From Warburgia ugandensis (Eukaryota > Streptophyta > Magnoliopsida > Canellales > Canellaceae): 64,000 nt of DNA. The position numbers and the translations under genes were made by a program. Shown here one piece after another: positions 48,361 to 61,000 of the stretch; the stretch's first letter is position 1, and every line of letters starts with the position of its first letter. Under the pieces are notes generated by a model that saw only the letters and a list, made by a program, of their open reading frames with translations, had not been told where the DNA came from and ran no database searches. The stretch spans positions 18,902,414 through 18,966,413 of the forward strand of contig CP141134.1 in assembly GCA_035236585.1 (NCBI GenBank), written 5' to 3'.

Positions 48361-49596
48361 AATGATAGCTTGAACCATGCATTTTGAGTATATTTAATGA
48401 ATAAATTCTTGTCATTACCTAGTTTCCTTGATTGTTTATATTTCTAGATATCGTTTTGCTTATGAATGGATAAAGATCCAAATGGGATGACAAGTCTTAT
48501 ACAAACTAGTTATTAATTGTTGAAAACAAAGTTGTAGGTTGTACTTAGACTACACAAACTCATAGATGCCATACTTCTAGGAAGCATGAATTTAACTAAT
48601 ACTACTTTAATCTAAGGATAAATAAAACTAATTCAAATGTCATACATGAGATTGATGAATGTGAAATCCATGAGAATCTCTTAGAACATTGACCACTAGT
48701 TCAAGACAAAGAAGTTGAGGGGATACACCCAACTGTGCTTAGAAAAGGGAATAAGGTAAGCCATTAAGAGAGTAATCAAATAAAGCACTAGAATCTAGAA
48801 TCTTCAAGTAGTTAGGATGAAACCTAGAATAAACCGTAGATGATCACTATTCTTATACTACTACTACTTCTTAGGATCTGATATTGGCAAGTAGGGTAGA
48901 AAAGACGACACAATAATTCCCACCCTAAGGAAGTGATTGATAACAACTGACTACTTTACTTCGTAACACAATGAGTAGAATAGACATAAGAAAAGGAGGA
49001 AATGCTAGGTTATGTATAAAGAAATTTGGAATAAGAAAAACATTCTAGCAATCCTAGACATTGTAACACTCTTTTAATAGACATTGTAACACTCCTTGCG
49101 TGCCATAAACTTATGTGGGATGATTCAACCTGACTACTAATATTCTTAGAAAAACTAGAAGAGAGAAGAATACCAACCAATTATAGCATGATGAAACAAA
49201 AGAGAAGAATTTTAGAGTGTAAACTATTAAGAAGAGATGATCTAAAAGAAATCAAATTCAGCTCATCCTCTAAGATCTAACCCATGAGAATATCCTCATA
49301 ACTTGTCATGAAAACTTGCCCACTACTCTTGGATCAAGAATCTAGTGATTCATGTAGAACAAGTGCTTTATCTTGCAAGAAAAGAGTATTTGGTGACATA
49401 CATTGGAATGAATACAAAACATCTACTTTTAAGAATTTTAATGTATTAACACCTCTAAAAGAGCCATGCTTTTGAGAACTTAGGGAAAATCACATGGATC
49501 ATGAATGGAAGGTTTTCATACTACAAATGGGAGTTGAAAATTCCATGTTTTCGCATATGGTTTTGAAGCCACTTGATTTTCCAATGTGGTTATTTA
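48361..49596. other. AT-rich repetitive DNA, no gene seen
   Basis: No recognisable domain, primer site or terminal repeat. A short local duplication, ACATTGTAACACTC, occurs near 49058 and 49081. Probably part of the same large repeat as the arrays on either side. Confidence 0.5.
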
Positions 49597-49880
49597 ATAG
49601 GTATTTGGGCAGGCACTCTACAAATGACCATAAGTCCTATAGATGTTATTTGATTGATATTTGGGCAAGCACTTTATGAGTGGTTATAAGTCCTAGAGAT
49701 GTTATTTGACCAATGTTTTAAGCAAGTGTTTAGGAGCAATTGTAAGTGCTGGAGATGCTACTTGACTAATATTTGAGGCAAGTACTCTATAAGCAGCTAT
49801 AAGTCTTGGAAATGTGATTGGATTTATGTTTTAGGTAGGTGCTTATGAGTGGTTGTAAGTCTTGGGGACACTATGCCAGG
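49597..49880. repeat. 56-bp tandem repeat, five units
   Basis: Units start at about 49602, 49658, 49714, 49770 and 49827, each with a TATTTGGGCAAGCAC-like head, a central TATAAGTCCTAGAGATG-like phrase and a TTATTTGA-like tail. Spacing is 56-57 bp. Divergence between units is about a quarter of positions by eye. Confidence 0.9.
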
Positions 49881-50307
49881 AGGTGTAGAATGACCCCTAC
49901 CCTCTGACTTGATACCTAGCTCTTTCACAGGGCTTTATTTGTGTAGGGTATGCTTCATGGAGCTACCTTGGGGTTGAGCCTGTAACTCCATGAGGGCTAG
50001 TGTGTAGGATTGTGTGGCATCTGAATGTTGTTGTGGACATGCACTATGTTGGTCACCCTCGAGAGTCTATACTTGTTCCCAAGTGGCATGACTAATGCCA
50101 CTTCATCTTTTAGAGTTGAAATGATGATTTATGATGTAGTTTATGTCCCAATACTTATTGGAGTCTCTAATAGCCCGCTCTAGCCGAAGCCTCATGGTTT
50201 TTCTCTTCCCCGTAAGGAAAAGGCATTGTACTAAAAGAGATACCCAGGTCTTAGAACTAGCCCTACTCCCTCTCCTTAGGCGATGTGGGATTAACTCTCA
50301 AGATCTC
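49881..50307. other. Unclassified sequence before Athila-3
   Basis: GC-richer than its neighbours, with phrases such as GGAGCTACCTTGGGG and CAAGTGGCATGACTAATGCC. No reading frame or terminal structure could be identified. Confidence 0.4.
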
Positions 50308-53120
50308 TGATAAGTGTTCATATTTGTGTAAAAATCACCCAATTAGTTTTCCATGTGTTATAGCATTAAATTAAGGATTTTAGCTAAAATTATAACATAT
50401 GCATTTTCCGACTTAATGACTTTAAAGCTAATATTTTGTAGGTTTAGAGGCTAATTTAGAGTAAGCATGTTAATAATCATATTTTGCTAGTATTTAACTA
50501 GGATTTCTTATCTTTTGTAGGTAATCCAATAGACGAGATCAATTGAGATGGAAATTGGAGCCATTTATGGGGTTTCCTAATCCAACTAGGAAACCTAAGG
50601 AAGCTACAATTTAATCTCAATAATCCAAAGTGTGAATAAATTTCAAGATCATCTCAAGGAACAATCATGAATGCAAGGAAACATTTGGAAGAGCTAAGGT
50701 GCTTAAAGTGGGCCCATGCACAAGCCATGCAAAGTCCATCACCTTTGCATGGGATTCACACAAGTCACCTAAGTCATATATGCCATGAAAAAGGTAACAA
50801 ACTAAGGATCCTAGCCAACCATCAAAGCCAAGAGGGTTGAGCCACCAAGCCTAGGCAAAAGAGTCATTAAAGCTAGCCATGAAGCCAAGCCAAATGAGCG
50901 CTCAAAGCAAGCTATCAAGCCATCTAAGCAAAACTACATGGAAGGCCTTGATTGGAGGAGTTCCTCACCCAATTCCGAACTCCTCTCTCTCTTTCTTACA
51001 TCATCCATCTTGTTCCCCTCTTAAGTCCCTCATTAGTTGTCCTAGGTTAGCTACTCTCTACATGCCACCTCATCACTCCCCTAGGGTTCCCTTTAAATAG
51101 TAGCCATCACATATATAAAACAAAGAGAGGGTTTCCATGTTCTTCAACCTTTGGAGAAGGGCAAAATGCCCCCTCCAAGGAAGGAGGCATCTCCACACTT
51201 CCTTCCTCCCCTCTATCTATTCAATGCAAAAACCTTCCCCCTTTCTATAGAAGCTCCATGCCTCTCATTGAAATATAGGTTTTCCTCTATTGTTCCAACC
51301 TAAGCTTTCTTCTTAGAAGTAGTTTCTCTTGCTTTGCCTTCAAGGAGTGTAAGTTAGTCTTGCTTTGTTCTTTGCCTTGTTCACTTTGTCTCTTTCATTG
51401 TTTTTCTTTGCCTTACTTTACCTGCTTTTGCCTTGAATTCATATTGTTATTTTCTTGTTCCTTCACCAAAAATCTAAGCTATTCTTCTCTAGTAGTTGCA
51501 GCCAAGTGAAGAAGAAACTTAGATCCTTAAGTTTCCTTCGTTGATTCATGTGTTTTGCACTTTAAATCCATCTAGTTTTGTGTGCTCTTTTCCTTAGCTT
51601 CGTTCAACTTTTCATCCATCTTTTCTCTTAGATTTCTTCATGGGTTCAATTAGCATTCTAGTTTCCTTGACATTATAAGCATTGGATTTGGTTGAAGTGG
51701 ATGTCTAGGCCAAGTTTTATGCTTTTGAATTGGACACACATTTCAGCTTTACACATGTATTATGTGTCCAATTTCTGATGTACTTTGATGCTAATTAATG
51801 GAAATATTTGAGTAATCTCATTAATTGTTGTTTTTGGTATCATACTACTTCAGATCTGAATAGTTAACTTGCATGAAAAATGTTTATTCAATTGGTTATG
51901 CTTGATTTGTTGATTGTTCATGACTACTTGTATGTTGGATTTTCCCCCCTTAAACTTTGATGCTTTATTACATCCCTCTAGACATCCCATTTAATGGAAT
52001 CCTTAGGAAACCATTTAGTTATGTTAGTTTTTAATTTAATGTAAAACCTAGGATGCATGATTAATTGTATTAGAAGCATCAAATCTGACCACTTTTGGAC
52101 CTTAGAACCATGCGCACCATCCATGGGTCATGCGCATGATTCTTAGGTGAAATTCTTGGTTGATCTTGACTTGTTTTTTTTATTTAATTCCATATTAGCA
52201 ATAGTTAATTCATGATTTTCATATTAGTTTAGATTTAGGAAGTTTCCTTAATTAATTCTAGAAAGTTCTATTTTTAGCAAGTTTTAGATTAGGAAAGTAA
52301 TGATTTAGGAAAGTTTCCATTTCAAGTAGTTGCTTAGTTAACTTATTCCAAGTTGCTATAGTTCCTTGTTTGAAAGCATGTTAGATAGATGAATTTATAT
52401 TTTCAAGTTTCAAATAGTGGTAATTTAAAATTTTGTGCATGTTTACATTCTTTGTGTACTCCTAGAAAAATCAACCAAATCTATCTTTTTTGGCTAAGAC
52501 AAACAAGTTAGCATGAGAATACTACAATAGATTTGTGCATTATGAGTTTATTTAAAACGTGCAACAATTTTTTGATGATGTTCTTGGGAATCACAATAGA
52601 ATTGTGTAATGGATCTTAACTTAGATTATTTATCTCTACTCTTGATTTAGGTTACATTAGATTAGGGTTTTGCATCATTTTTTGCATTTATTTGCTAATT
52701 CCTCATAATTGGTCAAATTTTTTTTTTTGTTCAACAAGAAATTGGTACAGGAGTGGCCACAATCCTATGGGCCAAAGCTTCATCACATTAGATTAAGGTT
52801 TTATTGCTTTCTTGTATTAGGGTTTTGAGTGGAACTTATAGTGAGGCCCATTGTATTTTACACTTTATTTCTCAATTTTAAATGGGTTGTAATAATATAA
52901 GACAAGTGTGGGACATGTTGGCCCACACTTGAGCTTCATTGAACACCCCACTGTAAGTCTCTCTCACCTTCATTTTATTTTTCTAGCTTAACTGCATTTA
53001 GTGTAATCTTGCATTATAGATGGATGGTAGGGTAATTCATATAGATCAGGCATTCATTTTACTTGTTGCATCTTTATTTAGGGTTGTTGCATTACTTGTA
53101 CACCTATTTAACAATGGTTA
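50308..53120 (+). mobile_element. Athila-like element 3: 5' LTR plus leader, truncated
   Basis: The LTR runs from TGATAAGTGTT at 50308 to ACGTGCAACA at 52566 (about 2.26 kb). It is the reverse complement, diverged, of the Athila-2 LTR end and body; the shared phrase near 52105-52135 (CATGCGCACCATCCATGG) matches 27706-27735. A degenerate primer site (TTTTTTGATGATGTTCTTGGG, about 52569-52589) follows, then leader sequence that parallels 33.7-34.2 kb of Athila-2 in reverse (for example TGTTGCATCTTTATTTAGGG at 53065). Homology stops near 53120; gag, pol and the other LTR are absent. Orientation is opposite to Athila-1 and Athila-2. Confidence 0.82.
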
Positions 53121-54260
53121 GCATGAGCTCAACTATAACCAAAGCATAGGCTGCATGGTCATAGTGGCCTATCCATTAAGATGCCTGAACCTTTGATAGA
53201 CAAGCTTAGAGGATCTTGGAGGAAGGAGGGGGTTGACTTTTCTCCTTTCCTTTCATCTAGGAAAAGTTCTACTAGAAAGTGGGAAAAATCTAAATTTCTA
53301 CTCTATATGAACTATATTATACAGACACACACACACACAAAAGAAGAAGAAGAAGAAGAAATAAGACTTTAAGATATAGAGAAGTCCTATACATAAAGAA
53401 ATAAGAACAAAATACTAGAAAACTAATATAGAGAACTCCTGCTCCAAAAGACGTTCCTCTTTATAGAATTTGGATTAGAACTCTCTTCATGTATTACTCA
53501 AATAAGATAATCACTCTTTTACTCTCTAGTAGAGTCTTTGAAGCCTTTTATGGGCTATGAAAACTTAGAGAAAGATTTTCAAGAGTGAGGCACTTTACTC
53601 ATGAGGAATTGCTCCCTTTGCTCTTGGATGACATATCTTTATATAGGCTTCCAAGAGATACCTGTAGCTAATCATATTGCTCCCTTTGCTCAAGTTATGC
53701 AGTGGCATGGTTATATCATCATCTAGATGCTTCTATCATCTTCTAGAAGGGAGCATATGTATAGGGCTTTAGATTATGCGACAACATGTCTACTTTTGTG
53801 GTCACATGACTGCATTATGGACTGTTCCAAATGGGACACTTGTCTAGGTGACGCACTTTGTACAATTTGGGTCATGTGGTAGCATGACGTTATCATGCAA
53901 TTGCATGTCATTTCTATTTTCGCTTGGTATTTTTCATCCTCTTGATACTACAAGACCTTTTTATTGCATTTCTTTTGAAATTATAGATAAATGGGTCATT
54001 CCATGAGTAAATGGAGATTATCATCAAGGATCATCAGATGTTGGCTTGCAATGATCAAGGTGAATCAAAATTTGGTATCTACACTGAGATTCCTCTATTA
54101 TATAATCTTATACAATTAGTTGAATACTAATAAGGAGCCTAGTGACAATGGGGTAAATAGAATAAAATATTGATAATATCTACCTCAATATTAATCTATT
54201 TTAGTTTTTAAATTGAATAAAAGAGCTAAATAATTCATTTGAAAATACATTTTAATTTAA
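53121..54260. other. Unclassified AT-rich DNA
   Basis: No domain recognised. Two near-identical phrases, ATTGCTCCCTTTGCTC, occur near 53607 and 53679. Around 53770-53910 several CATG-containing short inverted repeats cluster (ACATGTC, TCACATGACTGCAT, ATGCAATTGCAT). Possibly remains of another LTR. Confidence 0.4.
53325..53361. repeat. Compound (AC)n-(AAG)n microsatellite
   Basis: About eight AC units followed directly by about seven AAG units. Confidence 0.97.
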
Positions 54261-54269
54261 CATCTTTAG

Positions 54270-56105
54270 AAAATGATGGAGAATAATTGGAATTAGAGTA
54301 ACATAAATAAGATATCGTAGAGAAAAGGAAAGATTTTAGTAATTCAAATGTGGCCTACTTATGTAAAAATAAGTATTAGAGAGATTTTAGAGATTCAAGT
54401 GGGTTCTACTGTTGTAAACAAATAAGAATTTGAGCTTAATATTATAAATACGAGGATAACTGATAGTAGGGAGAATATAAGTATGAAAGGTTAAGGAGAG
54501 CAAGATTTTAGGGATTTGTGGTAGATTAAAAAAAACTTAAAAAAAAGAGAATAATATAAATGACATAAGTGCCATGTGGCAAAATGAACCCTCATAGCTG
54601 AAATCCGCAATGAATCCATCCAAAAAATGGTGGTTTCTAGCAAAAAATTGCCTACAACCTTCTATAATATGCCATTTTCCCGCCATCAGTGAAAAATGAA
54701 AAAACTCCTTCAATAAATTAGAAAATATGAAGCTCACCTTCGTTCTCCAATGGAAATGGTACGTTTTTGGCCAAAATTTGGACAAGCCCCAACTCCCCAC
54801 CCACCTACAAGAGTCTTTGCCCATCCTTTATGAAGAAACGAGAGACATATTGGGTCTAACCATAGTTTTCTCTTATGCTAAACGGCAATAGGACAAATGA
54901 GCCAATATTGACTAACACTCATTTCTATAGTTTCTGCAGGTCACATGACTTTTAGCGAGTTCACTACAAACCTTTTTTCTCATTTCTCTATGTTTGTTTA
55001 TTTCTTGTGAACCACTAATGTCAGGTTCTCTCAATTTTGATAATAAATAAGAGATGAGAGTGACTAAGAGGCCTTGTATTGCTTTAGTACATAGTAGATT
55101 TCAGCCATAAGTTAATTACTAAATCTTTCACTTTCAAATTTTATATATCATTAAATACAACTTTTACTATGATTCTCTTTCTTGCTTTAGTCCTTATTTT
55201 TTCTCTTACAATTCCTATTTCCTTCAACTGCATTGCCAATCTCTAAAATCTTTGATTTTTGCTAAATCTTTTTATATGGTTTTCTTTCTAAATAAACAAT
55301 AAAACTTTTTCATCTTCTAGGGCTTCAACTTTTTGATGATCCAAGCAATCCATACCCTATTTTTCCTTGTACCATATTAGTATTTTTTATTTTTATCCTG
55401 TCTTTCACATAAGTAGGCCCCCACTTAAAATCTCTACTTCAATCTAAGCCATCCTATTTATCTCATTCTAATCCTAATTTGTCTTGCTATAAAAATATGA
55501 ATATAAGTTTCCTATATTATATAATCTTATACAATTAGTTGAATATTTCAAACACATGTCAGATTCTAAAATCTCTTTCTTTTATATATTTCATTAATAC
55601 CTTTTTACTATGATTCTCTTTCCCACTTTAGTCCTTATTTTTTGGCTAGCCTTTCCTATGTTTTCTTCAACTACATAGCCAATCCCTAAAAACTCTAATT
55701 TTTACTGCAACTCTTATAGTTTCAATTTCAAATAAACAACCAAAATTGTTCATCTTCTAGGACTCGAACGTTTTGATGATCTAAGCCGTCCATGCCATAT
55801 TTTTTCTTGCACCATATTAGCATTTTTAATTATATTTATTTTTATCCCATATCATTAGTTGGATGAGTGGGTTGCTAAAGATTTTCTTTATACAACCTCT
55901 CTTTTATAGCTACATGACTGTAACTTAGCCATTTATCATGGGCATTGTCCGACCTCCTTGCTATTTTCATATTATAATATTAAGTTCATGCTTATTTTTT
56001 GCCTAATTAAGTCCCACTTGAATCCTTAAAATTTCTATTTCTCTCTAACTTATCCTATTTATCTTCTTTTAGTTGTAATTTTCCTCTATGATATAATCTT
56101 AGAGG
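54270..56105. repeat. Tandem duplication with an inverted third copy
   Basis: Copy A (about 55130-55548) and copy B (about 55570-56105) share CTATGATTCTCTTTC, TTTAGTCCTTATTTTTT, CATCTTCTAGG, TTTTTGATGATC and TTGCTTT-like phrases in the same order, with copy B partly expanded. Part of the unit recurs in reverse complement near 54280-54420: its complement contains ACATAAGTAGGCC and CACTTGAATCTCTAAAATCT, matching 55410-55440. The phrase TATTATATAATCTTATACAATTAGTTGAATA also occurs near 54095 and 55513. Likely decayed non-autonomous DNA elements; class unknown. Confidence 0.65.
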
Positions 56106-56549
56106 AATGCTGGGATAGTGCATGCACCATAGCTCCTTGCTGTGGTGTGCCCCTTTTTGCCAGCTATGGTGCACCTACCTTTGCATGATTGGCCACACAT
56201 GTCTATCTAACTTATATGCTTCTGGATCACTTGTATACCAAACATTAAGGTTAATGAATGGATGTAACATCTAAAAACTATACTTCTTATTTGTTGAATA
56301 TGGAGTGTTCTTTAAACTAGGTTTCCCATTGCCCATGTTTTGTAATAAAAAGAACACGTGTTTAGATTCTAAGCCCATCCAATCCTTGCCTTTTTAAAGT
56401 AGTAGTGGTCTGGAGGCATAGAAATTAGATGGACAAGTCTAATCAAAGATATGCGATGCTCATCAAGCAAAAGTGGGGTACACAATAGCAAGCAGATATG
56501 ATGCACTCACTATCCCCATCATTCCTCATAATTAATACAATTATTTAAA

Positions 56550-57190
56550 AGAATTTTTTGCAAAAATACCATTATGTTTTGGCAATTTTGCAAAAACCAA
56601 AAAACAAAATCCAACACTTTATAGAATTTGCAATTTTGCCTTTAAGTTTTACAGATCTTTACAAAAATTTCATTCTACTAGGTTTTCTTCTTAATTCTTA
56701 GTTAAAAATTTTGAAATATAATCTTTATTCTTCTCCATTCTCCTGTTTCCAGCCGTATCCATCCCCATTAGCTGCCCTCTATTTCTGGCCACATCCACCC
56801 CTCACCCAACCCTAGCCCACCATTTTCGGCTTATTCCCCCTCGCAGCCGCCTGTTTCTGGCACATCCCCCCATCGGTAGCTAGCTTCCCATTTTTGGCTC
56901 TTCACCCCCCGACAGCGCTCCCACTTCCAACACACCCTCCCTGAGAGAGAGATTTTTGGTCAGAGAGGTCCATTGTAGCCATCGTCATTTGTCTCTCTGT
57001 GACGAAGAGAAGGATAATATCAAATTTTCAAAAAAATTAGGAGGGAAGAAGGATGGAAAATCAATGGAATGACATTTTTACAAAGATATGTAAAATTTAA
57101 TGGCAAAAATATAAATTCCATAAAGTATTGAATCTTTTGTAAAATTGCCAAAATATAATGGCATTTTTGCAACAAAAATAAAAACCCTGG
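56550..57190. mobile_element. MITE-like element with ~130-bp terminal inverted repeats
   Basis: The left arm (about 56553-56685) starts TTTTTTGCAAAAATACCATT and continues ATGTTTTGGCAATTTTGCAA. The reverse complement of 57050-57185 starts TTGCAAAAATGCCATTATAT and follows the same order to the end, including ACTTTATGGAATTT and TTTACATATCTTTGTAAAAAT. The central 370 bp are C-rich and without a transposase. Long arms suggest a Mutator-like non-autonomous element; the 9-bp target duplication expected for that group could not be fixed. Confidence 0.75.
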
Positions 57191-57194
57191 TTTG

Positions 57195-57455
57195 AAATAT
57201 AAGTGAACAAGGAAAGCAATGGCCAAGTTCTAAAATTATAAAGCTTTATTAAGTTAACTAAATCATCCATTAATATAGAAAGCCAAAGACTTGAAAATAT
57301 AGTAGAATTTGAAAGCTCTAATAAAATTGTTTAAAATATAAGCGAACAAGGAAACTAACGGTCAAATTTTAAAATTGTAAAGCTTTATTAAATTAATTAA
57401 ATCATCCATTAATATAGAAAGCCAAAGACTTGAAAATATTGCAGAATTTGAGAGT
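57195..57455. repeat. 140-bp direct tandem duplication
   Basis: AAATATAAGTGAACAAGGAAA at 57195 and AAATATAAGCGAACAAGGAAA at about 57334 start two units. Both contain ATCATCCATTAATATAGAAAG and GCCAAAGACTTGAAAATAT. About 10% divergence by eye. Confidence 0.93.
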
Positions 57456-58048
57456 GAACAGTAACAACTTTTTCCGGGCATCGCCTATGCACCTTTGCTA
57501 GTTTTTTTATTTTAAGAGCATTAAGAAACTTTAATGGGTGGGGCCGTCGAAAAGGCTTTACAATGTTAGATACGGGAGATGGCTATCCATTGCCGAAGGA
57601 TTTCCGTGGATTAGCCTGTCCACACATGATTCTCTTTCCGGGAAATTTGTGTTCTGGTTGCACCAAAACTGCCTTAGCCTTTCTCGACAGATAGATCATA
57701 ATGGTTGCACCAAAGGGATTATTTTTGTTGGGGACATCCATCTCCTCCAATCGAGCAAAATCTTGCAAAACCCCAATTTCCTTTTCAGACATTGCAGAAC
57801 GGAAGAGAAAAATAAGAAAAATCCGAAAATTGGGCAGGCGATTCACAAGCGGACAAATAATCCGTCTCTTGGTGGGACATAGCCTCACGTCGTTTCAATA
57901 ATGACTGCACATTTCCTTAGAAGATCTAACAAATCCTGACTTCTACAATTTGAAAAAGAGGAAGTAAATGAAGTTTCATTAATGGGTTTCTGAAATTTGC
58001 AGGCAGAGATATGTTTTTTACTTGAATTTCTTCTTCTTTGTCAATTCC
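57456..58048 (+). promoter_or_regulatory. Probable promoter and 5' UTR of the CRL gene
   Basis: GC content rises relative to the repeats to the left. Overlapping open frames on both strands (57538-57888) have no recognisable domain, as often seen in 5' UTR exons. An acceptor-like TTTGCAG ends at about 58002, so a 5' UTR intron is possible. No TATA box can be assigned with confidence. The CRL ATG follows at 58049. Confidence 0.45.
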
Positions 58049-61000
58049 ATGACGGGTTCGGAATCAAACGGCCGAAACCGCGCACAGGGGTTAATTTTGA
58101 AGGCGTTGGTACTGATTGGTGGAGCCCTTATTCTCAAGAAATTCACCAAGTCTACAACTAGATGGGATCATTCCAGGATAGTTGCTGAAGCCCTCAGCGG
58201 TGAGAAGGTGTGGTTTTTTATCGTTGTTTTTTACGTTGGAGAAGCTATTTGATGTTGTTCTTTTATTAGGTTTTTCTTTTTTCATGTTTTTTCCCTTTGT
58301 ATTTGAAGTTTTCCCGGGAGCAAGCTCGGAGAGATCCTGATAATTATTTTAATTTGAGGTATGTATGCTCTGTTCTCCCTTTACTGGTTATCGTTGTGAT
58401 TAACTTGCAAATTAAGTGATCCGTGGTACCTGGGGTGAAGATGTACTGTTACCTACGTTTAGAAGATAGTTATTTGGGATTCTTTGTTGGTAAATTTGAT
58501 ATTGAAGTTTTTTGGTTGTATAGATGTTTTGAATCAGAGTTCATTAGTTTCGATAGCAGTATGCTTGAGATATGGATTGAAAGCTGGCATTGAAATTTAG
58601 CTTTCCCTGTTTTATAACTTTAAGGACAGTAACATTGGCAAAATTTTTCCAAAAAGAAAGCATTCTAAGTGAACAAAGTAGAAATATTGGTGTTTCCATT
58701 AAAAAAAAGTCCAATTTTGTCAGTGTCTACATGATCCTCCAGCCTACGTACTGTACTTTCTTAGCTGATTTGGTTCCTTTGGTCTTTACCAAACAACTGT
58801 CTAGGAGATAGTATGTTACTTTTTGTCAGCGAGAAGTACCAATCAGCTATGTTGTCTAATGATGTAATGGCGTGAAGAGAGTTTTGAAACCAGTTGATCC
58901 ATATAATTTCTGTATGATTTTAGAAACCAGCTATTTGTCTTATGTTGAAATTTAGACCCGGCTGTTTCCAGTCACTCCAATATATCTGATTCGGCACAAA
59001 TTGCATGTCCCCCAAAGCAGAATTTTAGAAGTTAGCACAGACATTGAGGAAGGAACATTTTTGAATTTGGTTGAATTCTATTTGTATTGCTGACCACATG
59101 GGGGGAAAAGAAATTCTACATTTTATGTAGTAACGGGGTTTGCCTGAAGCTTCTTGTTCTCCATTGTTGAATAAGGTAGGTTCAGATTTGTTTAGTTCAC
59201 ATTGTTGATACTGAGAAGATTAAGTGTATAACAACAACAAAGTGAAGAGGAGGAAAAAGAAGGCAAATAATAGTAGAGAAGAATAGTGTCCATTAAGCAA
59301 ATAAAACTTACATTGTGAATTCTTGTAACCCCTCCAGTAAGTCAAGACTAAACCTATCTGTAATAAGCCTGTAAGTGCAAGTGCGTTATTTTGACACCTC
59401 TCAAGCTGATATATTTAGGTCAAACATATAAACTTGCTAATGAAAATATTTTAATGGTGTCTATGAGTCCTCCATTTTACATAAGTAGGGTTTCAATAAT
59501 TCCTACAATAAATTGCAACCATATTGATTGCAAGAATACCATTGAGTGCGAGTAAGTTTTTTCTAACTGGCCTTGTCAAGCCAATATGTTGATTGAGACA
59601 TGTTTACTTTCTAATCACAAAATTACAATGGTCATCTCTTGGTCTTGACATGAGAAATTTAAAAAGGATGGACCTTCCACCTTCAATGTCTCTCTGATAA
59701 AACGGTAATCTATCTCAATGTGTTTGCTCTCAAACCTGAAGCATAGAATTTTGGGACACTTTTACAACACTGGGGTTATCAGTGCATAAAACTTCGCATG
59801 CCTATAACATAATATCGTACTACAGGTCTAATGTATGAGAGAATTCAGCTGAGACAGAAGCTAATACTTGTCCTGGGAAGATATCACATTCATTTATTTG
59901 GGCACAAAACACAGTGATGGAGTTGAGTTTGTTTGATCTCTTGGCTAGTCAGCATCAGTATTCACTCTCTCACATCTCTTGCTTGAGTCCGTTTATAAAA
60001 GAGGTGAAGATCCATGGTACTTCCTCATTTTTTTGTGAGTGTAATTAAGGAACTGATATATTTAATTTACAACAGAGATCTTGAGCCCTGTTATACCTTG
60101 ATGACAAGGACTTAACCTTTTTCCTGTTTCTATCACTTTGCTTTTTGGTTAGAAAATAGGAGTAATAGGCTTGCAGTTCATAACTCTATACTTAGTTTGT
60201 CAACTGCATGTCTTGTTAGCATTAACCATCTACCTTCTTTAACTTCCCCATTTTCCTTAGAAAACTTAGCCACAACGTTGACCAAGCAAGTGCTCCACTT
60301 TGATTAGATGGAGAAGTTGAAGATACAGAATAGAAAGCAATCACCAGGTGAGGGCTGAGATGCAGAAAGACCCCTGGATGACTTGGATTTCTTGGGTAGA
60401 AATGGACCATCATGCTCAATCCAGAGAAGGTGAAGCCTGTTACCGGCAATTTCATTCGTCATTGACTAATTCTTGCGAGATGGCTCCTTGGAAGTTCATC
60501 CAACCATGCCTTTGTGTGCATGTGAAAAATTGGAAGTCTCAACTCCATTTTGAAAATCCTAGAGAAGAAAAAATGTGACATGGAGGAGTCGAGTTAGCTA
60601 GCTCCTCTAGTGAATTTCTTCTGCTGAGTTGATTTAGAAGTGAAAGTGCAAAAAGTCAATAGATTGGAGTGTCACTTGTTAAGGATCATGTATGCAAGGT
60701 TCAAGAAACCATATTATAAGCATGTTCAGATTTGGGTGCTTTATTACATTCTCATTTGAGTTATCCTAACCAATATCTTTGGGTGAATCTCGGCAGCTCA
60801 TGATATCCAAAAACAATACTAGTAAAAATCTTAAGCAGCCGGATGGTTAACATATTCTGATGTAGGAAACTTCTAAGGTGTAGCCTGTCTGATAACTGTC
60901 TAAGAACTTGAACATTTTTGGTTCACCAATTGTTGTAACTTTATCTGTACTTTTTTCCCCCTGAAATGGCTCTAACTGTACTTAAGTTCCATGTGCAGTA

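Noticed and set aside
53770..53910. Cluster of CATG-containing short inverted repeats
   Set aside because: Each is only 6-12 bases and spacing is irregular; chance is a sufficient explanation in AT-rich DNA.
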